Positions 47,846 to 59,033 of a stretch of DNA of 64,000 bases are shown here, in pieces (the first letter of the stretch is position 1; each line of letters begins with the position of its first letter). This DNA comes from Candidatus Zixiibacteriota bacterium (GTDB lineage: Bacteria; Zixibacteria; MSB-5A5; GN15; JAAZOE01). The DNA is taken from the NCBI GenBank assembly GCA_030668485.1, contig DAOUTW010000011.1:1-64000 (forward strand), read 5' to 3'. The notes beneath the pieces were generated by a model. That model had not been told where the DNA came from. It saw only the letters and a list, made by a program, of their open reading frames with translations, and made no database searches. Position numbers and translations under genes: made by a program.

Positions 47846-50476
47846 TTAAAGCTGGCAGCAATCATCGACCGGAGCCGAACCGCCTTTGAAAATATGATTT
47901 ATCAGGTAAACGGCATCCCCGACGTCCACATTGTCGTCGCCGTTGGAGTCGCCGACACACAATGGGAATGGCGCCGGCCCCCCCTTGAAAATGTAATTTA
48001 TAAGAAATACCCCATCACCGATATTAAGCTGATAATCCATGCCGGCGTCACCGCAAACAAACGGCTTCCAGATATGAAAACTGTAAGTCCTCTCACTGGG
48101 AACGCCATTCCCGTCTTCCGCTCTGGCGGTAAATGAAACAATTCCGGTATCGGATGGAACTCCGGAAAGGAGTCCGTCTGTCGACAGGCTCAACCCGGTG
48201 CCGTCCAGATCGCTGTTTATGTCCATCCACGTCACAGGATCATGACAACTCGTGACATCGAGTTGCTGATTATATGGATTCCCGAAAATCTCGTCGGGGA
48301 GCAAGTCAGTCAGAATATGCGGTGCATAGGAGTACACTGTGATTTTCACTGCATCAACAGCCGCCTCCACCTCCGAATCATAGTTCAGGTCACAGGCATC
48401 GAAACGAAGCCGTACTGTCGATTCCGGCGTGAAAAAATCGCTGACCCAATGTTTCCGATAATACCAGTCACCGGAAGACTCTCCCGTCGGACCGACCACC
48501 TCCACCAGATTAATCTGTTCCCCATGGAGGAGATACACCTTAAATATATCCTCGTAGCCTGAGGCGCCGAGATCATTGGAAAACCAGCGAGCATACTCAA
48601 CAATTGCATCCCCGGGGAAGATATCGATAGCCGGTGATATCAGGGCGGTAGTACCGTTATCGACATCGGAAAATATCGAATGATCGGTAATATAACATCT
48701 GCCGGAACCGTCATAATCGAACTTGGGAACCGACCCGTTGCCGCTGGCCTTATATCGTTCCCAATCTCCACTGGTAGCGTTGCCCGTCACCGACCACCCC
48801 AAATCGGTTTCAAAATTATCATCAAGAATCGCCGTGACATTCGAGGCCTTGAGCGCTTGAGTCGGATTGAGGGGATCGGGATAGAAACATACTGTACTGG
48901 TTACGTCCTCAGAGGCCATGACATAATAATCAAGACGCTCACCGCATTCAAGAGATGGGAATGGCACGGTATAAATTCCATCACCGCAATCAGCTAAGGG
49001 GAACGTTATTGGGGATCCGCCATCTATGATACAAACCAATTGAGCGGTGCCGGGTGACAAAACGCCTCCGGCGTACTCCTCAATATTGACCGTCAGGGAA
49101 TCGGCCGAGCCGGGAAGGAAAAACGTCGTAGGTCCCTCGGGACAACTGATCAATAGAGTCGGGTCGGGAACATAGCTGCCGTCCACATAGTAAGCGGTAG
49201 CAAGTGAAGCCATCGTCATCCTTGTCATATAATCAAAATCCAGATAAGTGGTGCTATCCCGCGCCGAATGATAGACATTTGAGAATATGGCTTCGTGAGC
49301 GAAAACCACATCATAACCGAGCTGTGAGAAGGGAGCATGATCGGAGCCACCGCTTGCCCCGCTGAGATGTCCCTCAATACCGACTGAAGGCAGAGAATCC
49401 GACAGAGCGGCCCAAATAGAAGCATAGGCGGTGGAAGGACCATGGTAAAGCTTGGCGTGGGCCGAATTCCGATAGAATCCGATCATATCCAGGTTTAACA
49501 TAAAAACTATTCTGTCGTTATTCTCAACCGCTTTCTCCGCATAATCATAAGCTCCCAATAACCCTTCTTCTTCGCAGTCGAAAAGAATAAAGACAATTTC
49601 CATGTTGGTCTCGATATCGCTCAAGACTCGTGCAATTTCTAAAACCCCGGCGGTACCCGAACCGTTATCATCCGCGCCGGGGCTGACCGCCTCGGTATCA
49701 AAGTGAGCTCCGACTATAATCTGGTCGTGCGGATAGAGAGTGCCGGCTTTTCGGGCGACAACATTCCACCCATGATACAAATGCGTACCATACCAATCCA
49801 GTCTCCAGAATTCATCCAGATAGACCGAGTCATACCCGAACTCTCTAAACTTATCCTCCAAATCGCCTGCCACCCCTTGATTCGATCCAGCCGGCCTTCC
49901 TCGGTAATTCTGCAGCCAGTAAGAATACGATTCTATCGAATCCTGAGAAATCAGCTCTACCAGCGAATCAAGTTCGATACCGAGATCCGGCGCTCGCAAT
50001 CGCTTGCCCAACTCATCCTGATCCTTATAGACAATTCTTAGATCGGCTGCGGGTATCGGAGCCAGACCCAAATCATCTCTGGCATCCATAGCCTCAGACG
50101 GTTTGACCAGGAACAGCCGAAGCCCTTCCTCCTCAAACACCAAAGGAAAACGACCGACATTTGACCGATCATGTCGAATATCCAAAGCCAGATGCCTGCG
50201 ATCGACATCGCTTGTTATGAGCGTATATTTCAACCCTGATCTGGCAAGTTGATCGGCATGAACCGGGCCGGCCAGAATAAGATATCCATCTCCGACCCGC
50301 AAAATGGCATTGGCGCCAAACCCGGACAGCAGCCCCGCTTCTTCATGACTACCGACCTCGACATGATAAAGATCGGTCGCGATTGATGGCCGGTCACTTC
50401 TATCAGTGTCCTGCGCAAAACCGATACTGACAAGTATAAGCATTGCGATAAGCAACCAAATTGAACGATGAAGCAT
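47846..50476 (-). CDS. Secreted M28-family zinc peptidase with Ig-like domain and C-terminal dockerin
   Basis: IIVGAHFDTEAVSPGADDNGSGTAGVLEIARVL, DCEEEGLLGA, GGSDHAPFSQLGYDVVFAHE; C-term GDSNGDDNVDVGDAVYLINHIFKGG. Confidence 0.92.
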   Translation of the reverse strand: MLHRSIWLLIAMLILVSIGFAQDTDRSDRPSIATDLYHVEVGSHEEAGLLSGFGANAILRVGDGYLILAGPVHADQLARSGLKYTLITSDVDRRHLALDIRHDRSNVGRFPLVFEEEGLRLFLVKPSEAMDARDDLGLAPIPAADLRIVYKDQDELGKRLRAPDLGIELDSLVELISQDSIESYSYWLQNYRGRPAGSNQGVAGDLEDKFREFGYDSVYLDEFWRLDWYGTHLYHGWNVVARKAGTLYPHDQIIVGAHFDTEAVSPGADDNGSGTAGVLEIARVLSDIETNMEIVFILFDCEEEGLLGAYDYAEKAVENNDRIVFMLNLDMIGFYRNSAHAKLYHGPSTAYASIWAALSDSLPSVGIEGHLSGASGGSDHAPFSQLGYDVVFAHEAIFSNVYHSARDSTTYLDFDYMTRMTMASLATAYYVDGSYVPDPTLLISCPEGPTTFFLPGSADSLTVNIEEYAGGVLSPGTAQLVCIIDGGSPITFPLADCGDGIYTVPFPSLECGERLDYYVMASEDVTSTVCFYPDPLNPTQALKASNVTAILDDNFETDLGWSVTGNATSGDWERYKASGNGSVPKFDYDGSGRCYITDHSIFSDVDNGTTALISPAIDIFPGDAIVEYARWFSNDLGASGYEDIFKVYLLHGEQINLVEVVGPTGESSGDWYYRKHWVSDFFTPESTVRLRFDACDLNYDSEVEAAVDAVKITVYSYAPHILTDLLPDEIFGNPYNQQLDVTSCHDPVTWMDINSDLDGTGLSLSTDGLLSGVPSDTGIVSFTARAEDGNGVPSERTYSFHIWKPFVCGDAGMDYQLNIGDGVFLINYIFKGGPAPFPLCVGDSNGDDNVDVGDAVYLINHIFKGGSAPVDDCCQL

Positions 50477-50765
50477 TATAAACCTCCTAAATGCGGCGGC
50501 GAAGAAGTCTGCACTTAACTGTAGCTATCTAGCGGGATCAATCCTACAACAGGGCGATTGGTGGGAATCGCCTGTTTAAATATTATAGCTTTCGGCGGTC
50601 GATTTGTCAACGATTAAGAAAATTGCAGGGATTGACAAGTGGCAGACCCGATTAATTACCTCAGGCATTGAACCAATCATTCCTTGATATCATGGAAATG
50701 AATCCGCTACGACATTTTTTATAATTTTGATCAGTCAATCAAATCATTTTCTTGTCGTCAAAATG

Positions 50766-52202
50766 TCAATGCCGACTGCACTTAATCTCAATCGCCTCAG
50801 CATCAACCGACTCGTCAAGGTAATCATTGAGATGATCACCGTTGATGCATTCATGTTCCTGTCGGCGAGCAATCCGCTGAATATTGAGCAAGTGTTTGGC
50901 GCTGATATTATCGGTCGTAGTATTTTTGCCGCCGCTCCCGCAGGCCAGCGTCATCGAAGGCTGAAGCGCATTATAAGTCCCGCCCAGAGCTCCATGCGAA
51001 GCCGGCGTATTGACGAGGATCCGGCCGGCGTTCATCACCGACGCGAAATATTCTATTCTTTCCTCATTATTGGAGAAAATACTGACCGTATGCCCCAGCC
51101 CCCCATTAATATTGATCTTGCGGCAAAGATCGATAGCATGATCGATTCCATTGGCCTCGTAAAAAGCCAGAACCGGGGCCAGGATTTCCAGCGAAAGCGG
51201 CGAATGAAGTCCGACTTCCGTCAATTTCGCAATAAGCAGGGTCGTATCGGGAGGAACATCAATCCCGGCCATTTTGGCTATAGTCGTTGCCGACTGCCCG
51301 ATAACCTCGACCCTCATCACTTTCGACGCCTTGTTGAATGCGACCGGTTCAAGCTTCTCGATCTCCTCGGGTGAAAGGAAGTACGCCTTGCGCTTTTTTA
51401 ATTCCGTAATCATTTCTTCGACATGGCACTTCCTGACCACCAGCGCCTGCTCGCTGGCGCAAATGGTGCCGTTATCAAAAGTCTTGGAGATAAAAATCTG
51501 CTCCACCGCAAAAGGGACATCGGCGCTTTTACCGATAAATACCGGAACATTACCGGGACCGATTCCTATGGCAGGATTTCCGGAACTATAAGCGGCGCGA
51601 ACCAATGCGGTCGATCCGGTCGCCAGAATCAGCGCCGTCTTCCGATGCCGCATAAATTCAATCGTCTGCTCTTCGGTCGAACGCTTGATCCACTGAATAC
51701 AATTCTCCGGAGCGCCCGCCTCCAGCGCAGCCTCATAGCATACCCGCGCCGCCTCAATGGAACATTTTTTCGCCGCCCCGTGAGGGCGAATAATAATCGG
51801 ATTCCGCGTTTTCAGAGCGATGAGTATTTTGAACAACACTGTCGACGTCGGATTGGTAATCGGTGTAATAGTAAAAATCGGTCCGATCGGTTGAGCGATC
51901 TCAACAATCTCGTTTTCTTTGTCCTCGGCAATGATTCCGACCGTTTTGAGATCTTTTATATCCTTATATACAAAACGCGTCGCGATCACGTTCTTGATTA
52001 CCTTGTCTTTCCAAACGCCCAAGCGAGTCTCTTCATAGGCCATCTTGGCCAGCTTAATTCGGTTATTGAAACCGGCTTTATATGCCGCCTTCACAATCTT
52101 ATCCGTCTGCTGCTGATCATACTTGCGAAACTCGATCCCGGCCCGCACCGCATCATTCATCACAGCGTCTACATCGAGACCCTTTTTAACCGTATCACTC
52201 AT
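50766..52202 (-). CDS. CoA-acylating aldehyde dehydrogenase-like protein (AdhE N-terminal/EutE type)
   Basis: PIGPIFTITPITNPTSTVLFKILIALKTRNPIIIRPHGAAKK; KTFDNGTICASEQALVV catalytic Cys; no alcohol dehydrogenase domain. Confidence 0.85.
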   Translation of the reverse strand: MSDTVKKGLDVDAVMNDAVRAGIEFRKYDQQQTDKIVKAAYKAGFNNRIKLAKMAYEETRLGVWKDKVIKNVIATRFVYKDIKDLKTVGIIAEDKENEIVEIAQPIGPIFTITPITNPTSTVLFKILIALKTRNPIIIRPHGAAKKCSIEAARVCYEAALEAGAPENCIQWIKRSTEEQTIEFMRHRKTALILATGSTALVRAAYSSGNPAIGIGPGNVPVFIGKSADVPFAVEQIFISKTFDNGTICASEQALVVRKCHVEEMITELKKRKAYFLSPEEIEKLEPVAFNKASKVMRVEVIGQSATTIAKMAGIDVPPDTTLLIAKLTEVGLHSPLSLEILAPVLAFYEANGIDHAIDLCRKININGGLGHTVSIFSNNEERIEYFASVMNAGRILVNTPASHGALGGTYNALQPSMTLACGSGGKNTTTDNISAKHLLNIQRIARRQEHECINGDHLNDYLDESVDAEAIEIKCSRH

Positions 52203-52641
52203 TTCATTCCACCCCAGATAAAAGAATAACCAAAACAGACCCATTCAGTAATTTATTACAAGATAGTAATCCCATAGAATCAGAGCAAACAGAAAGAGAC
52301 CCAAAACCAAGTAGGTAATTAACTGAATAATATGCTTGACAAATCACCTCAAATGTTGTTATTTACATCCACTTGTAGAGCATTCACCTCGCACTTCAAT
52401 AATTTTGACCTACAACAAATTCTTCGGAATTAACTATCTGGCCGGTACCACTCGTACTCGCGAAATGTAGTTGAGCACGTGAAAACCAAAATGGTCTCTA
52501 TGGGCAAAAGACAGGAGCACTGGTATAGTAAGCTTGGCAGGCGAGATGTCCGTCAACCACAAAAAAGTACATTTAGTGCGAAGAGATAATGAACATAGGA
52601 GAAATATTATTATTCTCAAAGCTTAAGGATGGAGGTAATCA

Positions 52642-55365
52642 ATGAAACCAGCCACAAATCGTCGAATTATTCTTTCGGGGCTGATACTACTAATGTTTTT
52701 TGCTGCTTCTGCGCATGCCCTAAAATACCAATCTACAAGTAACGGTTATTATTATGATCCATCCAATTGGCAGGTATCCACCGATGGGGGTATCACCTAT
52801 CAGCCAGCCACAAGCGCCCCGACGAAAGATGACGACGTGGAGATTGTTGGTGGCCATGTAATAGAGCTTGTTCGGTTTGAGCCTTTGGTTGCGAAGAATT
52901 TGATTATCACAAACGGGGATATCACAGGCTCATCACCTGGCGTAGATGTCCTCATTAATGTATCAGGAAAAATATCCATCGGCAAAAATTGCAATATCAC
53001 GGCTCGGCCGGGTGCCAATAGTGCCTTAGAAGGCGGTAATATTAGTGTTACCGCGGGCGGGAATATTGTGGTGGATGGTGATATCAAAACGCCTGACGGT
53101 TCGGATCATCATACCGGAAGTATTTCTATTACTGCTGGAGGCGACATTAATATCGATGGCGATGTAAAAACAGGAAAAGCCGAGGGAAATGCCGGGTCAG
53201 ATGGAGCATGTTCGGGAAACATAGATATAAAGGCCAAAGGCAAAATTTACAAGAAGGACGACTGCCATATTGAGACCGGCGATGCGGCCAATGACGGCAA
53301 ACCGGCCAGCTTACCCAGCTTTCCAGCCGGTTATGGTGGCTCTTCGGGTAACATTACCATAGCAGGTGGAGGGAAAGCGGCAAGCGAAGGGCTAACTGAG
53401 AATGTGAATACGAAGAAGCTTAAAACGGGTACCAAGGGCAATAAGGGTTTGGACACCACTGGAGATACAACGTTCCCCCCCCCCCAAGACGGCACAAAGG
53501 GGAAAATCAGAGAAAGCGAGACCCATACAGTCAGCATCTGTGCGAATCCCCTCATACCGGGATCGGCCGGCATGGATGCCGGATTGATTACATTGGCCGC
53601 CTTCGATTCCATCATAATTCGCGATCTTAGCGAGGCGGCGATAACCGCTACTGGTGCAATCCATATATGTGTTTCGGGCGGCACTTTGTTTCTAACGGGA
53701 TGCGCACCAGGATCTATCATCTCTGATGATTCAATCTATATCGACGCGGCGCAAATAATCACCGACCCGGGAGTTACAATTAATGATATTATGGAACCTG
53801 ATCCGGTCCTTTGTCCTTGCCCTATTTCAGAGCTATATGATTTCACCATAGTCAACATTAGCAAAATGCATGATGTTTTACAGGGCCACTATATCGATGT
53901 CCCGATCACCATCGAGAATAGTGATCTCGACATGGGCGGCTTCGATTTCCTGATTGCATATGACGCCTCGGCGCTGGCCTTTACCGAAGCTGAACCGGGG
54001 CAGTTGCTCGAGGACTGCGGCTGGGAATACTTCACCTATCGCTACGGTGTCGATGGTAATTGCGGCGATGCCTGTCCGTCAGGCCTATTGCGGATAATAG
54101 CCATTGCCGAAACCAATAACGGTCCCAATCACCCCTCATGCTATGGTCCGCCGGATACTGATCCCCATGAATTGGCAAAAATGAAATTCTTTGTAACCAA
54201 TGATAGAACCTTTGAATGCCAATATGCCCCCATTTATTTCTTCTGGGATGATTGCAACGACAACGCCATATCCAGTATTGACGGAGAGATACTGTTAATT
54301 GACCGTGCCATCTATGATTTTGAAGAAAATCGGATCATCTGGGATGAAGACGATGACGATCAGTTCCCTGAAGATGAACGCATCCCGTTTGTCGGAGCGC
54401 CTGATTTTTGCCTGAATCCTGACCCGGACAAACCCTCGGCACTGAGGGCCATTGATTTCGTCTACGGCGGTATCGATATCGTTTGCGCCGACTCAATCGA
54501 CCTTCGCGGTGATATCAACTGCAACGGCCTTCCCAACGAAATCGCCGATGCCGTTATGTTCACCAATTTCTTTATCAGCGGGCTGAGTGCATTTGGTGAT
54601 CATGTCGAAGCTTCAATCGCGGCTTCCGATGTCAATGCCGACGGAATCGCGCTCTCGGTGGCTGATCTTGTCTATATGGTTCGCGTAATCATCGGCGATG
54701 CCAACCCCTACGCAAAAGCAACTCCGTATGCTGAAGCCGCATCGGTCCATACCTCGGTCAACCATTCCGCCTTCGGAGTTTCGACCAAGGCACCGGTGGC
54801 CATTGGAGCCGGATATTTCGTCTTCGAATATTCCGGATATGAAGTCGGTGAACCGCAGCTGATCAACGGCGCTTCCGATATGACGCTCATTTACAGCAAC
54901 GCCGACGGGGTACTGAAAGTCCTGGTGTACAGTATGGAGAAGGGCGTCAGGATCCCTGCCGGCACGGAAAGCGTTTTTGCCGTTCCGATTGACGGCCAGG
55001 GCGAAATAGTGATGACCTAGGCACAGCTGTCTGACTATGATGGCAATCTTCTGGAGGTCACTCTCGACAAACAAGGTATTCTGCCCTCAGAATACTCCCT
55101 GCATCAGAACTACCCGAATCCGTTTAATCCCTCGACCACGATCTTCTATGAATTACCGGCTCCCTCTCATGTCAGGATTGAGGTCTTCAATGTCCTCGGT
55201 CAAGTAGTTGCGACCCTTCTCGATGGTCAGGAAGAGGCAGGAATTCACAGCGTGCAATGGGATAGCAAAGACGAATCGGGAAGCAGGGTGGCCAGCGGTG
55301 TTTACTTCTACCGCATCACCACACCCGAATTCACCTCTGAAAAGAAGATGGTGCTTATGAAGTGA
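52642..55365 (+). CDS. Secreted protein with beta-rich N-terminal region, cohesin-like domain, dockerin and T9SS-type C-terminal domain; interrupted by in-frame TAG at 55018-55020
   Basis: ORF 52642-55020 ends GEIVMT*, but the same frame continues AQLSDYDGNLLEVTLDKQGILPSEYSLHQNYPNPFNPSTTIFYELPAPSHVRIEVFNVLGQVVATLLDGQEEAGIHSVQWDSKDESGSRVASGVYFYRITTPEFTSEKKMVLMK* to 55365. Dockerin-like RGDINCNGLPNEIADAVMFTNFF; cohesin-like GHYIDVPITIENSDLDMGGFDFLIAYD. Confidence 0.8.
53475..53485. repeat. C11 homopolymer within coding sequence
   Basis: acgttccccccccccCaagacgg; encodes TFPPPQD. Confidence 0.85.
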
Positions 55366-55824
55366 TATGGATTCGGTAACCAACGGATACTTTTGAGGGG
55401 TCGGCGATTGGCCGGCCCCTTTTTTGTTCTGTCTATCCCGCATGCAAAACAGCCCATAAATCGGACGATATATTCTTGTTATTTCACCCATAATTGCAAA
55501 GAATAGAACGTTGAAATATTGATGTCGATATTTTCGGATATTTGCTTGCGAAACCATGCGAGAAGATGAAGACAAGGAGAATCGTTAATCAGCGCGGCGG
55601 CCCAAAGAATTGCCCATGTCGACCTTTTTAATTAGCCCACATAAAATAGCAATCCGCATATCATATGGCAATTAGGAGATGATGATCTTCATCACGATTT
55701 TTGCCTTCCCATGCCAAAAACTCCTATTGCCCGGGAATAATTTCAAAATGGAATTTGTATCGTCATCGTTTTTTGCTTATTATGCGATAGAAGAGATTTT
55801 CGGTCTTTTTAAATTGAAAGGTAA

Positions 55825-58800
55825 ATGACCTTGAACAAGAAATATTTTGTCTCCATCCTGCTGCTTTCAGCTCTGGCCCTGTCAACCGCTGCCTTTGCTG
55901 AACCACCGGCCAGTTTTGACCTTCGCAATGTCGACGGTCATTGCTATGTAAGCCCGGTAAAAAGTAAAGACTGCGCCTCATGAGGCGGTGCTCTCCCGCT
56001 GTGCTGGACGCACGGCCCGATCGCGGCAATTGAAAGCAACCTCCTCATAAACGGCAACTGGGCGGCAACCGGACAGGAAGGCATGCCCGACCTGTCGGAA
56101 AATCACCTCGACTGGTGGAACGGCTTCAATTTCTTTTACAACGGTGATATTGATTCCATCGGTCCCGACGCTCTCTATTTCGGCTCCGGCAATTACAAGG
56201 TTGCCGCCGCCTACCTGTCCCGTGGAGCCGGCCCGATATGGGAGCTGGGACCCTGGACCGACGAAACCGCCCCTCCAAAATACGACATCAGCTACGATTA
56301 TTACTATGCCGCCGATATCGAATGGTATTTTCTCGAACCGGACCTTGGCAATATCGATCTCCTCAAACAAAAAATCATGACCGATGGCGCCCTGACCTCA
56401 TGCATTAATTGGAATGAGGGCGAATATATCACCGGTTTCGATCATTATCAGCCGCCTGAGACCTTCCCTCCCCCGAACCATGCCATCGCCATAATCGGCT
56501 GGGATGACGAAAGGGTCACCCCTGCACCCTTACCCGGTGCCTGGTTATGCAAAAACAGCTATGGTGAGGCATGGATGGACGGCGGCTATTTTTGGGTGTC
56601 GTATTACGACAAACATTGCTGCCGTCACTCTCAGACCGGAGTTATTTCTTTCCACAATGTTGACTACCTTCCCAACGGACACTACTACAACCATTTCTAT
56701 TATTACGACTACCACGGCTGGCGCCGGACCAAAACCGACTGCGACCGGGCCTTCAATGCCTTCGTAGCTCCCCGCGATCAATCGCTTGGATCGGTCAGTT
56801 TCTATACCGCCGCCGATAGCGTATCCTATACGGTTATTATATATGACAATTTCGAATCGGGTCAATTAACCGGCGAACTGGCAACCGCAACCGGTTTGAT
56901 CGAACACCTAGGCTTCCACACCATCGATCTGATTGAAAATGTCAGTCTTTCGGCTGGAGACAATTTTTATATTTACCTTGAGCTCTCCTCGGGGGGTCAG
57001 GCCTACGACTGCACCGCACCGACGGATGCCACTCTGGGTATAATCAGTTCCGGGATACCGGTTCCTTCCCGTTCCGCCCCCGGACAAAGCTATTTTTTCA
57101 ACGGCTCGGCATGGCAGGACCTGTATGAAATCGATTCCACGGCGAATTTCTGTATCAAAGGCCTTGCCACCGAACTTGCCCCGCTGCCGGTTTACGTAAT
57201 CTCCGTCCGCGACGGAGGCGACGGCCAATCACTCATGGCCGTAATTGATCCTCCCGATCCGGCTGCAATAAACCATATTATGGTTTATTGTGAGGAAACC
57301 GCATCGAAACAGCGAGATTCACTAATGCTCAATGCCGGCGAATCCGAAGCGGTCTTTACCGGACTTACCGAAAGCCGGGAATATCAATTATTCGCCGTCG
57401 CCGTCGACGATTTCGACCGCCACTCGCTTGCCTATGAAACAGCCTACGGCATTCCCTATTCACTACCGACCCAGCCTCAACAGGTGGAAATCCATACTCT
57501 TCACAACGCTATCAGATTGAACTGGGGAGCCGTAAATACCGAACTCGATTTCGACCATTATGGCATTGTACGCGATGGTAATCTTTTGCCGGTAAATGTC
57601 GCCGATACTTTTTTCATCGATGACGACCTCGTTCTCGGTCCCGATTATCACACCTATCTTATCATGGCTGTCGATGCCGAAGGAAATATCTCCGATACCA
57701 CCGGAATTGAAACCGTAACCATGCGGGCCGCCACGCTACGTCCCGGAACAGTCCTGGCCATAAATCGATCAGGCAGTAACTCGACTGCCCTGGTCGATGA
57801 AGCCGTCACCGGCGAATTGATGATCGAGGCCCTTGAGGGCCTGACATACGAATACCTCTCCGATTCTTCCTCCTCAAACGAAGAACGAGCCGACCTGATG
57901 AGTTTTGTCGATTACAGCCTGATTGTGATCGGATGTGAATCGGCACGACAAGATGATATTGGTAACGATCCCACCTTCGGCGGCATTCTCGATGAAATCA
58001 GCTATTACCTGTCAATCGGAGGCAAGGTTGTCATCTTCGGACGATGGGGCAATATCGCCATCGACAATACTACCGTTGATACTGTTCGCTATTTCCCCGG
58101 TGCGCATGATGGCGGTTATAATGAATATTTCAATATCGACTGCCGTGTCATTCCCCGGACTTACATCCGCGCTGTCGATGTGGTCCTTGAATCAGATTTT
58201 ATAGGCGCCCATAGCCAGTCGCCGGAATATCCCGACCTCGTCTGGGATTCCCTGGCATCCAGCGATCACTCCGGCACTCTGAATAATATTACCGGCATTC
58301 CCTGTCCCTCCTATCCAATCCTGACCGGCTCCGATTATGAAGTAATATACACTTATAATTCCTCCGTCGACTCATTCCTGACCGAAGGCAAACCGGTGGC
58401 CTGGCGCTCAGTTGACGGCCCCCATGAATACGTCTTCTTCGATATCCCCCTTTCATTCATCGATCGCGGCACGGCCATCGCCGCCCTGCGTCAGGCGGTC
58501 GGAGATATGGGTATTGTGCTGGATGTCGATGATAACGAAAACTCCGCCCTGCTACCGCGCGAGTTCACTCTATCGCAAAACTATCCCAACCCCTTCAACC
58601 CGACCACAGTGATCGAGTTCTACAACCCCGAACGCGGCAGCGCCAAAGTTACTCTCGAAGTTTTCAATATCCTCGGCCAGCAGGTTAGGGTACTCCTCAA
58701 CGGTCCCGCGTTGCCGGGATTGAACCGTATCGAATGGGACGGATGCGACCGCTCAGGAGAAAGCGTCGCCAGCGGCATTTACTTCTATCGCCTCAAAACC

Positions 58801-58842
58801 GACCACACGGTTATGACGAGAAAAATGATGCTGCTCAAATAA
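55825..58842 (+). CDS. Secreted C1A (papain-like) cysteine peptidase with lectin-like/FnIII regions and T9SS-type C-terminal domain; interrupted by in-frame TGA at 55981-55983
   Basis: ATG 55825 gives MTLNKKYFVSILLLSALALSTAAFAEPPASFDLRNVDGHCYVSPVKSKDCAS*GGALPLCWTHGPIAAIESNLLINGNW..., in frame with ORF 56083-58842 (LPGAWLCKNSYGEAWMDGGYFWVSYYDKHC; C-term NYPNPFNPTTVIEFYNPERGSAKVTLEVFNILGQQV). The first 34 codons after the TGA, including the Cys-Trp active site, are missed if the start is taken at 56083. Confidence 0.8.
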
Positions 58843-59033
58843 AGACCATCCTGCAGGGGCAGGCCACCGCCTGCCCCGTTCTTGCTTTTAACTCAATCAT
58901 TACTTTCGATTTTTGCTCAATATCACTTGTGTTTTTTCAAAAACGATATAATTTGAGCGGAGATTTATTGTAATTTCTCGATACTCCCTCCCAATATGAC
59001 GGGAGTATTTGAAAGGACTAAAGGAGGCATGCT

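Noticed and set aside
55981-56020. Confident selenocysteine call at TGA 55981
   Set aside because: Only a weak 4-bp stem follows the TGA, with no typical bacterial SECIS loop and no sel genes in view; kept only as one hypothesis.
52642-58842. Alternative genetic code (TAG or TGA reassigned)
   Set aside because: Other genes in the window end normally at TAG and TGA and no other long gene contains internal stops.
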